Of a stretch of DNA of 64,000 nucleotides, positions 38,399 to 46,595 are shown piece after piece. The notes below the pieces were generated by a model that did not search any database, had not been told where the DNA came from, and saw nothing but the letters and a program-made list of their open reading frames with translations. The DNA comes from Prolixibacteraceae bacterium (lineage in GTDB: Bacteria; Bacteroidota; Bacteroidia; Bacteroidales; Prolixibacteraceae), in assembly GCA_019459485.1 (NCBI GenBank), contig JAIBEZ010000028.1, positions 124,001 through 188,000 on the forward strand. The letters run 5' to 3'. The position numbers and the translations under genes were made by a program. Each line of letters opens with the position of its first letter. Positions within the stretch are counted from its first letter, which is position 1.

Positions 38399-40306
38399 AT
38401 GAATTTTCCAAAATTTACATTGATTTTAGGTTTTTGGGCAATAACTGCAACCATTGCCTTTTCGCAAATCCCTGTTCAGATTGATATTGATGTTTCTAAA
38501 GGTAAGAAACCAGTTTCGCCTTACATTTATGGTAAGAACAATGTCTTGCCGAGTACATTTTTAAATTCAGGCACAACTGCCGGGATTACCAAAGCAAAAG
38601 AGGCCGGCGTCCGTTTTGTGAGGCAGGGTGGGGGCAATAACAGTACAAAATACAACTGGAGATTAAAACTTTCAAGCCACCCCGACTGGTACAACAATGT
38701 TTACGCCAACGACTGGGATGGCGCTGCCAGAAACCTCATCGATAAGATGCCGGGAGTTCAGGGAATGTGGTCGTTCCAGCTTTTGGGAAAAGCAGCGGCC
38801 AACGCCAAAAATAATTTTGGAGATTGGGCCTATAACCAATCGAAATGGTGGGAAGGAGTTAACCAAAATCTGGCGGGCGGCGGAACACCAAACCCAACCG
38901 GATCAAAGGCTAAAGTTGAAGGTAATCCTGATCTATATTTGATGGAATGGACTGCCGATTCAACGGTTGGCATTCTCGACAAATGGTTTGAAGACAAAGG
39001 ACTGGGATACAACAAAGACCAATTTCGTTACTGGAGCATGGACAATGAACCCGAAATATGGTCGGGAACACACGACGATGTGATGAAAACACAATGTACA
39101 GCCGAAGAATTTATGCAATTGTATTTTAAAGTGGCCAAAGCTGCGCGTGCCAAATATCCCGATATCAAATTACTGGGGCCGGTTCCTGCTAACGAATGGC
39201 AGTGGTACAACTGGAGCGGAGGCAGCAAAATAAATGGAGTTCACTATCCGTGGCTCGAATTTTTCATCAAACGGATTGCTGAAGAAGAAAAAGCTTCAGG
39301 TATAAAACTACTGGATGTGCTCGATATTCATTTTTATCCGGGTGAATCCGATGCCACCAACTGCGTTCAGCTTCACAGGGTTTATTTTGACAGAAACTAC
39401 GTTTATCCGGGAGCCAATGGCGTAAAAAACATTACCGGAGTGTGGAATGCCAGCCTGACGAAGGAATACATCTTGGGTCGTTGTTCCGACTGGCTCACAA
39501 AATACAAAGGCGCAAATCACGGAGTAGGTTTAGCAGTTACCGAAACCGACATTGCTTCTTCAAATGCAAACGTTCTGGCCGTTTGGTATGCTTCGACGAT
39601 GGGCGAATTTATGAAAAACGGTGTCGAGGTATTTACTCCCTGGAGCTGGAAAGAGGGCATGTGGGAAACGTTGCATTTGTTCAGCCGCTACAATCAGGAA
39701 AATTACGTGCAGGCGATCTCGCAAAATGAAACATTGGTTTCGGCCTATCCAACCATTAATGAAGCTGCTGATTCAATGACGGTGGTTTTGGTAAACCGTT
39801 CGCTGACAGAGACAATACAGGTAAACCTTAACTTTTCTGAATTTCGTGTAAATCCGGGGAAAAGCCCGATGCATTCGATCTCCAATCTGGGTGCGGCTGA
39901 AACCTTCATTTCCCGTTCGAATAATGCCCTGAAAAAGACACAGGTTGAAGCTTCTGCAAGCAATATTTCTGTCGAATTAGCACCATTATCGGTAAATTCA
40001 ATTTCACTGGTGGCGCTCGCAATGGGATCGGATTACGAAATGCAAAAGAACAGTTTCAAGGCGTCAGTTTATCCAAATCCGGCAACCGATCAGGCAAATC
40101 TTAATTTTTCGCTTCCAGAAAAAGAAAAAATATCGATCGAATTGTATCAGGCAAACGGCGTACTGCTAAATACCATCAGCAATAAAATTTTCGATGCAGG
40201 AAATCATCAACTTGATTTGAATACTGTTGGCCTCGCATCTGGCATTTACTGGATCAGATTCACCTCGGAAACCGACACCAAAACTGTCAAATTAATTAAA
40301 AACTAA
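38399..40306 (+). CDS. Secreted GH44 endoglucanase/xyloglucanase with T9SS tail
   Basis: This 635-aa protein has a signal peptide of about 1-22 (IAFSQ). The GH44 family is recognised from VSPYIYGKNN near residue 40, VRFVRQGGGNNSTKYNWRL (about 72-90), and the acid/base motif YWSMDNEPEIWSGTHDD with E217. The nucleophile is probably E382 in LAVTETDIASS. GH44 enzymes cut internal beta-1,4 bonds in carboxymethylcellulose, xyloglucan and glucomannan. A beta-sandwich at about 455-540 completes the GH44 fold. Residues about 550-635 are a Por_Secre_tail (SVYPNPATDQANLNFSLPE). It heads a co-directional enzyme run, with the next gene 20 nt downstream. Confidence 0.88.
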   Translation: MNFPKFTLILGFWAITATIAFSQIPVQIDIDVSKGKKPVSPYIYGKNNVLPSTFLNSGTTAGITKAKEAGVRFVRQGGGNNSTKYNWRLKLSSHPDWYNNVYANDWDGAARNLIDKMPGVQGMWSFQLLGKAAANAKNNFGDWAYNQSKWWEGVNQNLAGGGTPNPTGSKAKVEGNPDLYLMEWTADSTVGILDKWFEDKGLGYNKDQFRYWSMDNEPEIWSGTHDDVMKTQCTAEEFMQLYFKVAKAARAKYPDIKLLGPVPANEWQWYNWSGGSKINGVHYPWLEFFIKRIAEEEKASGIKLLDVLDIHFYPGESDATNCVQLHRVYFDRNYVYPGANGVKNITGVWNASLTKEYILGRCSDWLTKYKGANHGVGLAVTETDIASSNANVLAVWYASTMGEFMKNGVEVFTPWSWKEGMWETLHLFSRYNQENYVQAISQNETLVSAYPTINEAADSMTVVLVNRSLTETIQVNLNFSEFRVNPGKSPMHSISNLGAAETFISRSNNALKKTQVEASASNISVELAPLSVNSISLVALAMGSDYEMQKNSFKASVYPNPATDQANLNFSLPEKEKISIELYQANGVLLNTISNKIFDAGNHQLDLNTVGLASGIYWIRFTSETDTKTVKLIKN

Positions 40307-40326
40307 CCAAACTAAATTTATAAACC

Positions 40327-41295
40327 ATGAACCTTAAACTATTTGTATTGGCCCTATTTATAGGAATATTTATTTCTTCAGGCCTTCAGGCGCAACCGGT
40401 AAAAAAACACGGCAACCTTTCGGTAAAAGGAACCCAGTTAACCGATGAGCATGGAAATGCCACCGTTTTGAATGGAATAAGTTACGGATGGCACAACTGG
40501 TGGCCCCGCTTTTACAACAAGGAATCGGTAAAATGGCTTGCAACCGACTGGAAATGTTCGGTAGTAAGGGCAGCAATGGGAGTCGATCCGGCAAAGGGAT
40601 ACATTGATCAGCCTGGATGGTCGAAAGAAAAAGTGGAAACAGTCATTCAGGGCGCCATTGAAAACGACATTTATGTAATCATCGACTGGCACAGTCACAC
40701 TATAAAGTTGGATGCTGCCAAAGCTTTTTTTGCTGAAATGGCCACCAAATACGGAAAACATCCTCATGTGATTTATGAGTTGTACAACGAACCGGTGAAC
40801 GATACATGGCAACAGGTAAAAGAGTATTCCATCGAACTGATCAAAACCATTCGCTCAATTGATCCTGACAACATCATTTTAGTAGGAAATCCACATTGGG
40901 ATCAGGATATTCACCTGGTAGCCGACGATCCGATTGTAGGCTTCAGTAACATCATGTACACGGTTCATTTTTACGCCGCAACACACGGTAAATCTTTGCG
41001 CGACCGCAGCGATTATGCACTCAAAAAAGGAATTCCAATCTTTATTTCAGAATCGGCAGGCATGGAAGCATCGGGAAACGGCCCAATCAATTACACCGAA
41101 TGGCAGAACTGGATCGACTGGTGCGAAAGCAACAAAATCAGCTTGGTTTCGTGGTCAATTGCCGACAAAAATGAAACCTGTTCGATGTTGAAAACTACTG
41201 CTGCTTCCGAAGGAAACTGGAAAGAGGAAGACATGAAGGAATCGGGTATTAAAACCAGGGAATTGTTACGGAAACAGGCGGAGAAAGACAAGTAG
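40327..41295 (+). CDS. Secreted GH5 endo-beta-1,4-glucanase
   Basis: This compact 322-aa enzyme has a signal peptide of about 1-22 (GLQAQ) and a single catalytic domain. NHGNLSVKGTQLTD-like opening, GISYGWHNWWPRF, IIDWHSH, acid/base E155 in IYELYNEPVND and nucleophile E242 in IFISESAGMEA mark it as GH5, most like the subfamily 2 cellulases. The usual aromatic after the nucleophile Glu (E-W-G) is replaced by Ser-Ala-Gly, a visible variation. No CBM and no T9SS tail are present, so it probably stays periplasmic. It follows the GH44 gene by 20 nt and is likely co-translated with it. Confidence 0.9.
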   Translation: MNLKLFVLALFIGIFISSGLQAQPVKKHGNLSVKGTQLTDEHGNATVLNGISYGWHNWWPRFYNKESVKWLATDWKCSVVRAAMGVDPAKGYIDQPGWSKEKVETVIQGAIENDIYVIIDWHSHTIKLDAAKAFFAEMATKYGKHPHVIYELYNEPVNDTWQQVKEYSIELIKTIRSIDPDNIILVGNPHWDQDIHLVADDPIVGFSNIMYTVHFYAATHGKSLRDRSDYALKKGIPIFISESAGMEASGNGPINYTEWQNWIDWCESNKISLVSWSIADKNETCSMLKTTAASEGNWKEEDMKESGIKTRELLRKQAEKDK

Positions 41296-41345
41296 CAAGG
41301 TCATTTGATTGTCATTCAGTAGTCATTTAGTTGTCAATAGTTCTG
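41296..41345. repeat. Intergenic GTCATT-type short repeats
   Basis: The spacer holds three to four imperfect copies of a GTCATT(T/C)AG-TTGTCA phrase (GTCATTTGATTGTCATTCAGTAGTCATTTAGTTGTCA, read from 41300). The same phrase, in both orientations, recurs at 56224-56317. Function unknown. Confidence 0.55.
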
Positions 41346-41373
41346 TAAACCTAAACTTCAAACACATATTGTC

Positions 41374-42054
41374 ATGCTTAAAAGGAACATTTCATTTCTA
41401 TTGATCCTCCTGTTCGCAGCCGGATTATCGCTCACCGCCAAAGAAAAAGCGGCTCCGCTTAAAAAATTTAAATATGCTAACATTGGAAGTCCGGCCCTTC
41501 CCGGGTCATCCGAAATTAGGAATGAGGGTATCCGTATAACCGCCGGTGGTGCTGATATCTGGGGAGTCAAAGACGAATTCGGATTTTCGTATTTTGAACA
41601 AAACGGCGATTTTGATCTGGTAGCCCGAATTGAAAGCCTCACGGCGCCTCACCTATACACAAAAGCCGGACTGATGGCCCGTGAACAACTTTCGGACAAC
41701 AGCCGTCACATCTTTTTCCAGGTTTTCCCGAACAACAACCCACGGAACAAAAACAATGGCGGATACGAGTTTCAATACCGCGCGGAGCAGGCAGGTGAAA
41801 TGAAGGCTATTTATCCGGCTAAGTTTGACGGAACTCCTGAATTTCCTGTCAACTATCCAAACACCTGGATCAGATTGAAACGCGCCGGAAGCGAATTCAC
41901 AGGATATTACAGTGCAGATGGCAAAACCTGGAAAGCCTTTACTACCTTCGGCTTGGAATTATCGAAAAAAGTATATCTGGGACTGGCAGTTACATCGCAC
42001 AACACAGAAGAAAGTGCAACTGCTGTATTCAGAGATATTGCAACGTTTAAATAA
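41374..42054 (+). CDS. Secreted DUF1349-like concanavalin-fold protein
   Basis: This 226-aa protein has a signal peptide (about 1-22, GLSLTAK). The body looks like a DUF1349/LamG-type beta-sandwich: GGADIWGVKDEFGFSYFEQ, DFDLVARIESL, TKAGLMAREQL, FEFQYR-like strands, and GYYSADGKTWKAF with KVYLGLAVTSHN near the end. Such domains are found attached to GH43 and other hydrolases (compare the C-terminal part of the 46596-48833 protein) and are thought to bind or position polysaccharide. Here it stands alone inside the enzyme run. No catalytic residues can be assigned. Confidence 0.75.
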   Translation: MLKRNISFLLILLFAAGLSLTAKEKAAPLKKFKYANIGSPALPGSSEIRNEGIRITAGGADIWGVKDEFGFSYFEQNGDFDLVARIESLTAPHLYTKAGLMAREQLSDNSRHIFFQVFPNNNPRNKNNGGYEFQYRAEQAGEMKAIYPAKFDGTPEFPVNYPNTWIRLKRAGSEFTGYYSADGKTWKAFTTFGLELSKKVYLGLAVTSHNTEESATAVFRDIATFK

Positions 42055-42058
42055 AAAG

Positions 42059-42105
42059 TGTTCAGTGTTCAGTCTCAGTTTTCAGTCTCAGTTTTCAGTT
42101 ACAGT
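42059..42105. repeat. Intergenic TCAGT tandem repeats
   Basis: The 13-bp unit TCTCAGTTTTCAG occurs twice in tandem (42073-42085, 42086-42098), flanked by further GTTCAGT copies. A shorter relative (CAGTGTTCAGTCGCAGTAGTCAG) is at 43732-43753, after the next gene. Confidence 0.65.
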
Positions 42106-42126
42106 AAATTTAGTTAATCAGTCTTT

Positions 42127-43728
42127 ATGCAAAAAGCAATATCTATTCTGGCAATCTTTCTTTTTATAACCTCAACAGGCTTCAGCCAAAAGTTCGAGGC
42201 TGAATCGGCCACACTTTCAGGAGGAGCAATTAAAACAGCTTTGTCTTCAGCTTCAGGAAGTTTTATAGTAGAACAGAAGGGGGGAAACCTGACTTTTAAC
42301 CTGAATTTTGCAGAAGAAGCTACTTACAATATATACATTCAGGTAGCATCTCCCAGCGGATACAAAGCCAATAACCTGATCGTAGATGGCACATCTATAA
42401 CTTTTGCCACCAATCAGAATTCAAACTACATCAAGCTTAAAGTCGTTAGTTTTCTGAAATTGTCAGCCGGAGCGCACAAGGTCGAAATCACCAATTCATG
42501 GGGATGGATCAACATTGACTATATTGAATTTGAGAAGGTCGATCCTTCTACCCAGTTCAGCATCAATAGAACGCTGGTCACACCCAATCCAACTGCCGAA
42601 GCAGCGAAATTATACCAGTTTCTTTACGACAATTATGGAAAGAAAATCATTTCCGGAGTTATGGATATGCCCGAATCGAACTGGCTAAAAACCAATACGG
42701 GCAAAAGTCCGGCATTGGTGGGTTTCGACTTTTTATTTTGTGGACGCAACTACTCCTGGTACGACGAAAACAAACCATATAACGAAGCCAAAGCCTTGTA
42801 CGATAAAAACGGAATTCCGGCTTTTTGCTGGCATTGGCGCGATCCATCAAGGATAACAGAAGAGTTTTACACTGAAAAAACGACTTTCGATATTTCGAAA
42901 ATAAGTGATGTAAATTCAGCCGAATACAAGGCCATGATCAGTGACATTGACTACATTTCTGTCATGCTGAAGAAATTTCAGGACAACAAAATTCCGGTGA
43001 TATGGCGGCCTTTGCATGAAGCGGCAGGAGGCTGGTTCTGGTGGGGAGCCAAAGGCGCAGCCCCATGTAAAAAACTGTGGCAGGTAATGTTCGACCGTAT
43101 GGTTAACCATCACGGATTGCACAACCTGATCTGGGTATGGACCCGCGAACCAAACGATGATGCCTGGTATCCGGGTGACGAATATGTTGATATTGTTGGC
43201 CGCGACATCTACAAAGAAGGCGATCACAGTTCCCAGATATTGGAATTTAATGACATGAACAGCCGTTACGGAGGGAAAAAAATGGTTACTATCAGCGAAA
43301 GCGGTTCATTTCCTGATGTCGATAATCTGATAAAGGATGGAGCCGGGTGGTCATGGTTTATGCCTTGGAATGGTGATTTTACCCGTTCAGCCAAATACAA
43401 TTCACTCGACTTGTGGAAGAAGATGTTTGCCAGCGATTATGTGCTAACCCTCGACGAAATGCCCAACCTTAAAACCTACACTGCCACAAGCATGATCCTG
43501 AATAAAATCAATAACTTACACGTCTATCCCACTTATTTTGATGAGTCGATAAATATTCGTTCCGATAAGTTGATTCAAACCGTTTCCGTGTACAATCAGT
43601 TAGGAATTCCAATAAAAACAATAAATCCTGAAGGTGGCAATACCGTTATTTCGTTTGCCGGATTTCCTTCAGGAATGTACCTTGTGAAGGCCGACGATGA
43701 ATCGGCAGTGAAGGTTTTTAAGAGATGA
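42127..43728 (+). CDS. Secreted CBM35-GH26 endo-beta-mannanase
   Basis: This 533-aa protein has a signal peptide of about 1-20 (TGFSQ). Residues about 22-138 form a CBM35/CBM6-type module (FEAESATLSGGA at the start, WINIDYIEFEKV at the end), a mannan- or uronic-acid-binding fold. Residues about 150-455 are a GH26 barrel with FCWHWRDPS, acid/base E298 in WRPLHEAAGGWFWWG and nucleophile E391 in VTISESGSFPD. The C-terminal 70 residues are a Por_Secre_tail-like domain (LHVYPTYFDESINIRSDKL), slightly degenerate. GH26 enzymes with these motifs act mainly on beta-1,4-mannan or glucomannan. Export to the surface by type IX secretion is likely. Confidence 0.92.
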   Translation: MQKAISILAIFLFITSTGFSQKFEAESATLSGGAIKTALSSASGSFIVEQKGGNLTFNLNFAEEATYNIYIQVASPSGYKANNLIVDGTSITFATNQNSNYIKLKVVSFLKLSAGAHKVEITNSWGWINIDYIEFEKVDPSTQFSINRTLVTPNPTAEAAKLYQFLYDNYGKKIISGVMDMPESNWLKTNTGKSPALVGFDFLFCGRNYSWYDENKPYNEAKALYDKNGIPAFCWHWRDPSRITEEFYTEKTTFDISKISDVNSAEYKAMISDIDYISVMLKKFQDNKIPVIWRPLHEAAGGWFWWGAKGAAPCKKLWQVMFDRMVNHHGLHNLIWVWTREPNDDAWYPGDEYVDIVGRDIYKEGDHSSQILEFNDMNSRYGGKKMVTISESGSFPDVDNLIKDGAGWSWFMPWNGDFTRSAKYNSLDLWKKMFASDYVLTLDEMPNLKTYTATSMILNKINNLHVYPTYFDESINIRSDKLIQTVSVYNQLGIPIKTINPEGGNTVISFAGFPSGMYLVKADDESAVKVFKR

Positions 43729-43837
43729 AAACAGTGTTCAGTCGCAGTAGTCAGAAATCAATTATCCCTCGGACGAAAGGATCACAATTTTAATAAATGG
43801 CACGAAAGAATTTGAAATTTCAACAAACCTAACCAAC

Positions 43838-45142
43838 ATGAAAACCTATTCATTAACGATTATCTGGTTCCTTATTTTTGGATTTTCGGCCTTTGCCCAA
43901 AAGGCAACTGTTCAAATTTATCCTGAAATTAAAAGGCAAGCCATCAAATCCATCGGCGGAAATTATTGTCAGGCCAACTATTCGGCACATGCCGCCGATG
44001 CCATTGGCGATGAAACATTGCGTGAATTCCGCCCGACACATGTTCGGGTTGCTTTGCCCATGCGCCTGCGAAATGCAAAATTTGAAGACTATCGCGGTGA
44101 AAATTATACCAAACAGCCACTTGTTTTAGAAGTTTTTGACGAATTGAAGCGCATGAAAAACGAATTTGGAGTCAAAAACTTTACCATTTCGGTTTGGGAT
44201 GTTCCCGATGAATTCATTGCCGATCCAACGAAAACAGCACAAAGGGTCATCAAACCCGAATCGTACGATGAAGTCATCCAAATGCTTACCGACTTTTTCC
44301 TGAAAGCAAAAAATGAATACGGTGTCGAAATAGATCAATTCTCGTTCAACGAATCCGACGGTGGTTATCAGATCATTTTTTCGCCGGAAGCAACCATCGC
44401 TTTTGTGAAAAAAGCAGGGCTAAAATGGACAGAAGCTGGTTTGAAAACCAAATTCCTGTTGGCCGACACCGCGCAAACAAAAGGAACCGTCGAATTCGCC
44501 ACCCAAATCATGGCCGATAAATCGATTTGGAAATACCTTGGCCCGATTAGTTTCCATTGCTGGTGGTCGGAAGATATTCCCGACAGTGAATTCGAGCGCA
44601 TTGCCGGATTCGGGAAAGCCTGGAACAAAGAAGTCTGGTGCGCCGAACTTGGGTTCGATGCAATGGCCTGGAAAATTAAAGACATGAACAAAAGCTACGA
44701 TTATGCATTGCGTTTTGCCAAAATTTCGCACCGGATGATAAAATACGCCGAGGTGGAAGTTTCGCTTTACTGGACATGGCAAAACAATTACGCCATCATG
44801 TCGGCTGATACGAAGGAAAAATACCCGTCGTATTACGTTACCCGCCATCAAACCGAATTTCTGAACACCGGCACACAAATCGTACATTCAACAAGTTCCG
44901 ATCCTGAAATTCTTGTCATCAGTGCAATACACTCCGATGGAAGCAAGGTTTTGCAAATCATCAATATGAAAAAGGAAGCAGTAACAATTGATGTATCGGG
45001 TATTGAATCACAAAAGATTGATGGGATTTCAACCTCTGAAACCAATAACTGGGAAATACTGAAAAATGTGGCAAAACCAAAGAATGGCAAAACCGAATTT
45101 CAGGTAAAAGCACAATCGGTGAATACACTGGTATTTAATTGA
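43838..45142 (+). CDS. Secreted GH30-like clan GH-A glycoside hydrolase
   Basis: This 434-aa protein has a signal peptide of about 1-20 (FSAFAQ). The barrel starts with the GH30-style SIGGNYCQANYS. The acid/base is E172 in FSFNESDGGY and the nucleophile probably E270 in VWCAELGFDA. The C-terminal 75 residues (GSKVLQIINMKKEAVTIDVS to AQSVNTLVFN) are the side beta-sandwich that GH30 enzymes carry. The N-terminal IGG replaces the usual GFGG and overall similarity is weak, so a neighbouring GH-A family is possible. Activity could be on beta-glucan, beta-mannan side chains or xylan. No T9SS tail is present. Confidence 0.7.
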   Translation: MKTYSLTIIWFLIFGFSAFAQKATVQIYPEIKRQAIKSIGGNYCQANYSAHAADAIGDETLREFRPTHVRVALPMRLRNAKFEDYRGENYTKQPLVLEVFDELKRMKNEFGVKNFTISVWDVPDEFIADPTKTAQRVIKPESYDEVIQMLTDFFLKAKNEYGVEIDQFSFNESDGGYQIIFSPEATIAFVKKAGLKWTEAGLKTKFLLADTAQTKGTVEFATQIMADKSIWKYLGPISFHCWWSEDIPDSEFERIAGFGKAWNKEVWCAELGFDAMAWKIKDMNKSYDYALRFAKISHRMIKYAEVEVSLYWTWQNNYAIMSADTKEKYPSYYVTRHQTEFLNTGTQIVHSTSSDPEILVISAIHSDGSKVLQIINMKKEAVTIDVSGIESQKIDGISTSETNNWEILKNVAKPKNGKTEFQVKAQSVNTLVFN

Positions 45143-45154
45143 GGGGAAGGATTT

Positions 45155-45241
45155 GGCAGCTAGCGGCTGGCTGCTGGCAACTGGCAACTGGCTTCTTGCA
45201 TCTGCTTAAATGGTAAATTGTAAATTATCAAATTGTAAATT
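45155..45241. repeat. Intergenic GGCAACT and AAATTGTA tandem repeats
   Basis: Two repeat types sit back to back. Imperfect GGCTGGCTGCTGGCAACTGGCAACTGGC units lie at about 45164-45192, and TAAATTGTAAATTATCAAATTGTAAATTG is at 45213-45241. They fill the spacer before the broken GH26 gene. Origin and function are unknown. Confidence 0.6.
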
Positions 45242-45267
45242 GTTTTCTGACTACTAATAACACGACC

Positions 45268-46350
45268 ATGAAAAACCTATTTCTCATTTTACTCGTTTGC
45301 ATTGGATCAACGGTTCATGCAGTCGGGCCGCTTCCTTCTGATCCGAAGGCAACACCGGAAGCAGTAAAACTGTACTAGGACATGTTGAAACTTCAGGATA
45401 AAGGAATGATGTTCGGACATCAGGATGCGTTGGCATACGGAACAAGTTGGTATGCCGAGGAAGGACGCTCGGATGTGAAAGATGTTTGCGGCGATCATCC
45501 GGCTATTTTTGGCTGGGAGCTTGGCCATCTCGAGCTCGGCGACAAATACAGTCTTGACTCTGTATTTTTCGATAACATCATTAAAGGTATCAAAGATGTT
45601 CATCGAATGGGTGGAATCAACACTGTAAGCTGGCATTTTCGAAATGTGCTTACCGGCGGATCGTCTTGGGATATTAGCTCAAAAAAGACTGTAGCAGCGA
45701 TGATTCCCGGAGGCGGGAAACACGAAGAGTACAAAAAATACCTCGATAAACTGGCCACATTTATGCTCAGCCTGAAAACCGATAAAGGAACATTCATCCC
45801 AGTCCATTTCCGTCCGTTCCACGAGCACACCGGAAGCTGGTTCTGGTGGGGAAAAGATCTTTGTACAGTTGACGAGTACAAAACTTTGTGGAGGTTTACC
45901 GTCAATTATCTGCGAAACGAAAAGAACATTCATCATTTGCTTTATGGGTATTCAACCGACCGTTTTGCTTCCGAAGAAGAATACCTGGAACGCTATCCGG
46001 GCGACGACCTGATTGATTTGATCGGGTTCGATTTGTACGACCGCGGCCCGGAATACGCTGCCACATTGGGTAATTGTGCCAAAATGGTAACCAAAATTGC
46101 TGCTGATAAGGGCAAAATTGTTGCAGTAACCGAAGCCGGCGGCCCGATCACTAAAAACCCTGAATGGTGGACAAAAACTCTATTGGAAACACTTCGGCCA
46201 TACAAATTGTCATATGTTTTGGTTTGGCGGAATGCATTTAATCAGCCTCCTCACGTTGCATTCGGACCTTACAAAGGTTGCCCCAGTGAACAGGATTTTG
46301 TGAAATTTTACAATGATCCGAAAACACTGTTTCTGAGGGATATTCGGTAG
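45268..46350 (+). pseudogene. GH26 beta-mannanase interrupted by an in-frame amber codon
   Basis: An ATG at 45268 opens a good signal peptide (MKNLFLILLVCIGSTVHA) in the same frame as the enzyme, but codon 37 is TAG (45376-45378). The frame then continues to 46350. The context KLY-stop-DMLKLQ suggests an original CAG (Gln), one C-to-T change away. The enzyme part is intact: FGHQDALAYGTSW, acid/base E186 in HFRPFHEHTGSWFWWG and nucleophile E289 in VAVTEAGGP (numbered from 45268). Restart at the ATG at 45382 would give a 322-aa enzyme without a signal peptide, trapped in the cytoplasm. It could be a recent pseudogene, a sequencing error or a strain variant. The remaining frame shows no other damage, which argues for a recent event. 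Confidence 0.85.
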
Positions 46351-46373
46351 ATAGCAGTTATTTTAAAGATAAA

Positions 46374-46426
46374 AACACACACTATTAAACGCAATCAATT
46401 TTTATTGACTTTACTAATTGTGTGTT
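46374..46426. repeat. Inverted repeat after the broken GH26 gene
   Basis: AACACACA (46374-46381) and TGTGTGTT (46419-46426) are perfect inverted copies with a 37-nt AT-rich spacer. It could be a weak terminator or a small relic element. No T tract follows. Confidence 0.3.
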
Positions 46427-46468
46427 GTGCATCCTTTCATGCTCAGAACAAGACCTTACTTTTTTTTG

Positions 46469-46547
46469 ATTACTTTTTTTGTTGGATAGTGAGCCTGTTA
46501 AAACAGTTAAGACAAAAAAGTAATTAGGGCATGGGGCCAAGCCCCAT
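46469..46547. repeat. Palindromic intergenic element with nested hairpin
   Basis: ATTACTTTTTTTG (46469-46481) is inversely repeated as CAAAAAAGTAAT (46513-46524) with one bulge. Just after it, ATGGGGC (46531-46537) and GCCCCAT (46541-46547) form a 7-bp hairpin with a 3-nt loop. The style matches dispersed AAAAAAGTAA palindromes that I recall from Bacteroidetes intergenic regions. Copy number in this genome is not known. Confidence 0.45.
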
Positions 46548-46595
46548 CAGTCAAGGTAATTAGGTAAGCAAACGGTTATTAATACAAAATAAACT

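Noticed and set aside
43798-43815. TGGCACG followed by TTTG, resembling a sigma-54 promoter before the GH30-like gene
   Set aside because: The -12 element is not TTGCA and the spacing is two bases too long; it also lies too close to the start codon.
41296-45241. Intergenic repeats as a CRISPR array
   Set aside because: Units are 6-13 bp, imperfect and adjacent, without unique spacers of constant length, and no cas genes are present.
45376-45378. TAG in the GH26 gene read as pyrrolysine or a recoded amber codon
   Set aside because: No pyl genes or recoding signals are in view, other genes here use TAG as a normal stop (for example 53780-53782), and CAG to TAG is a simple mutation.
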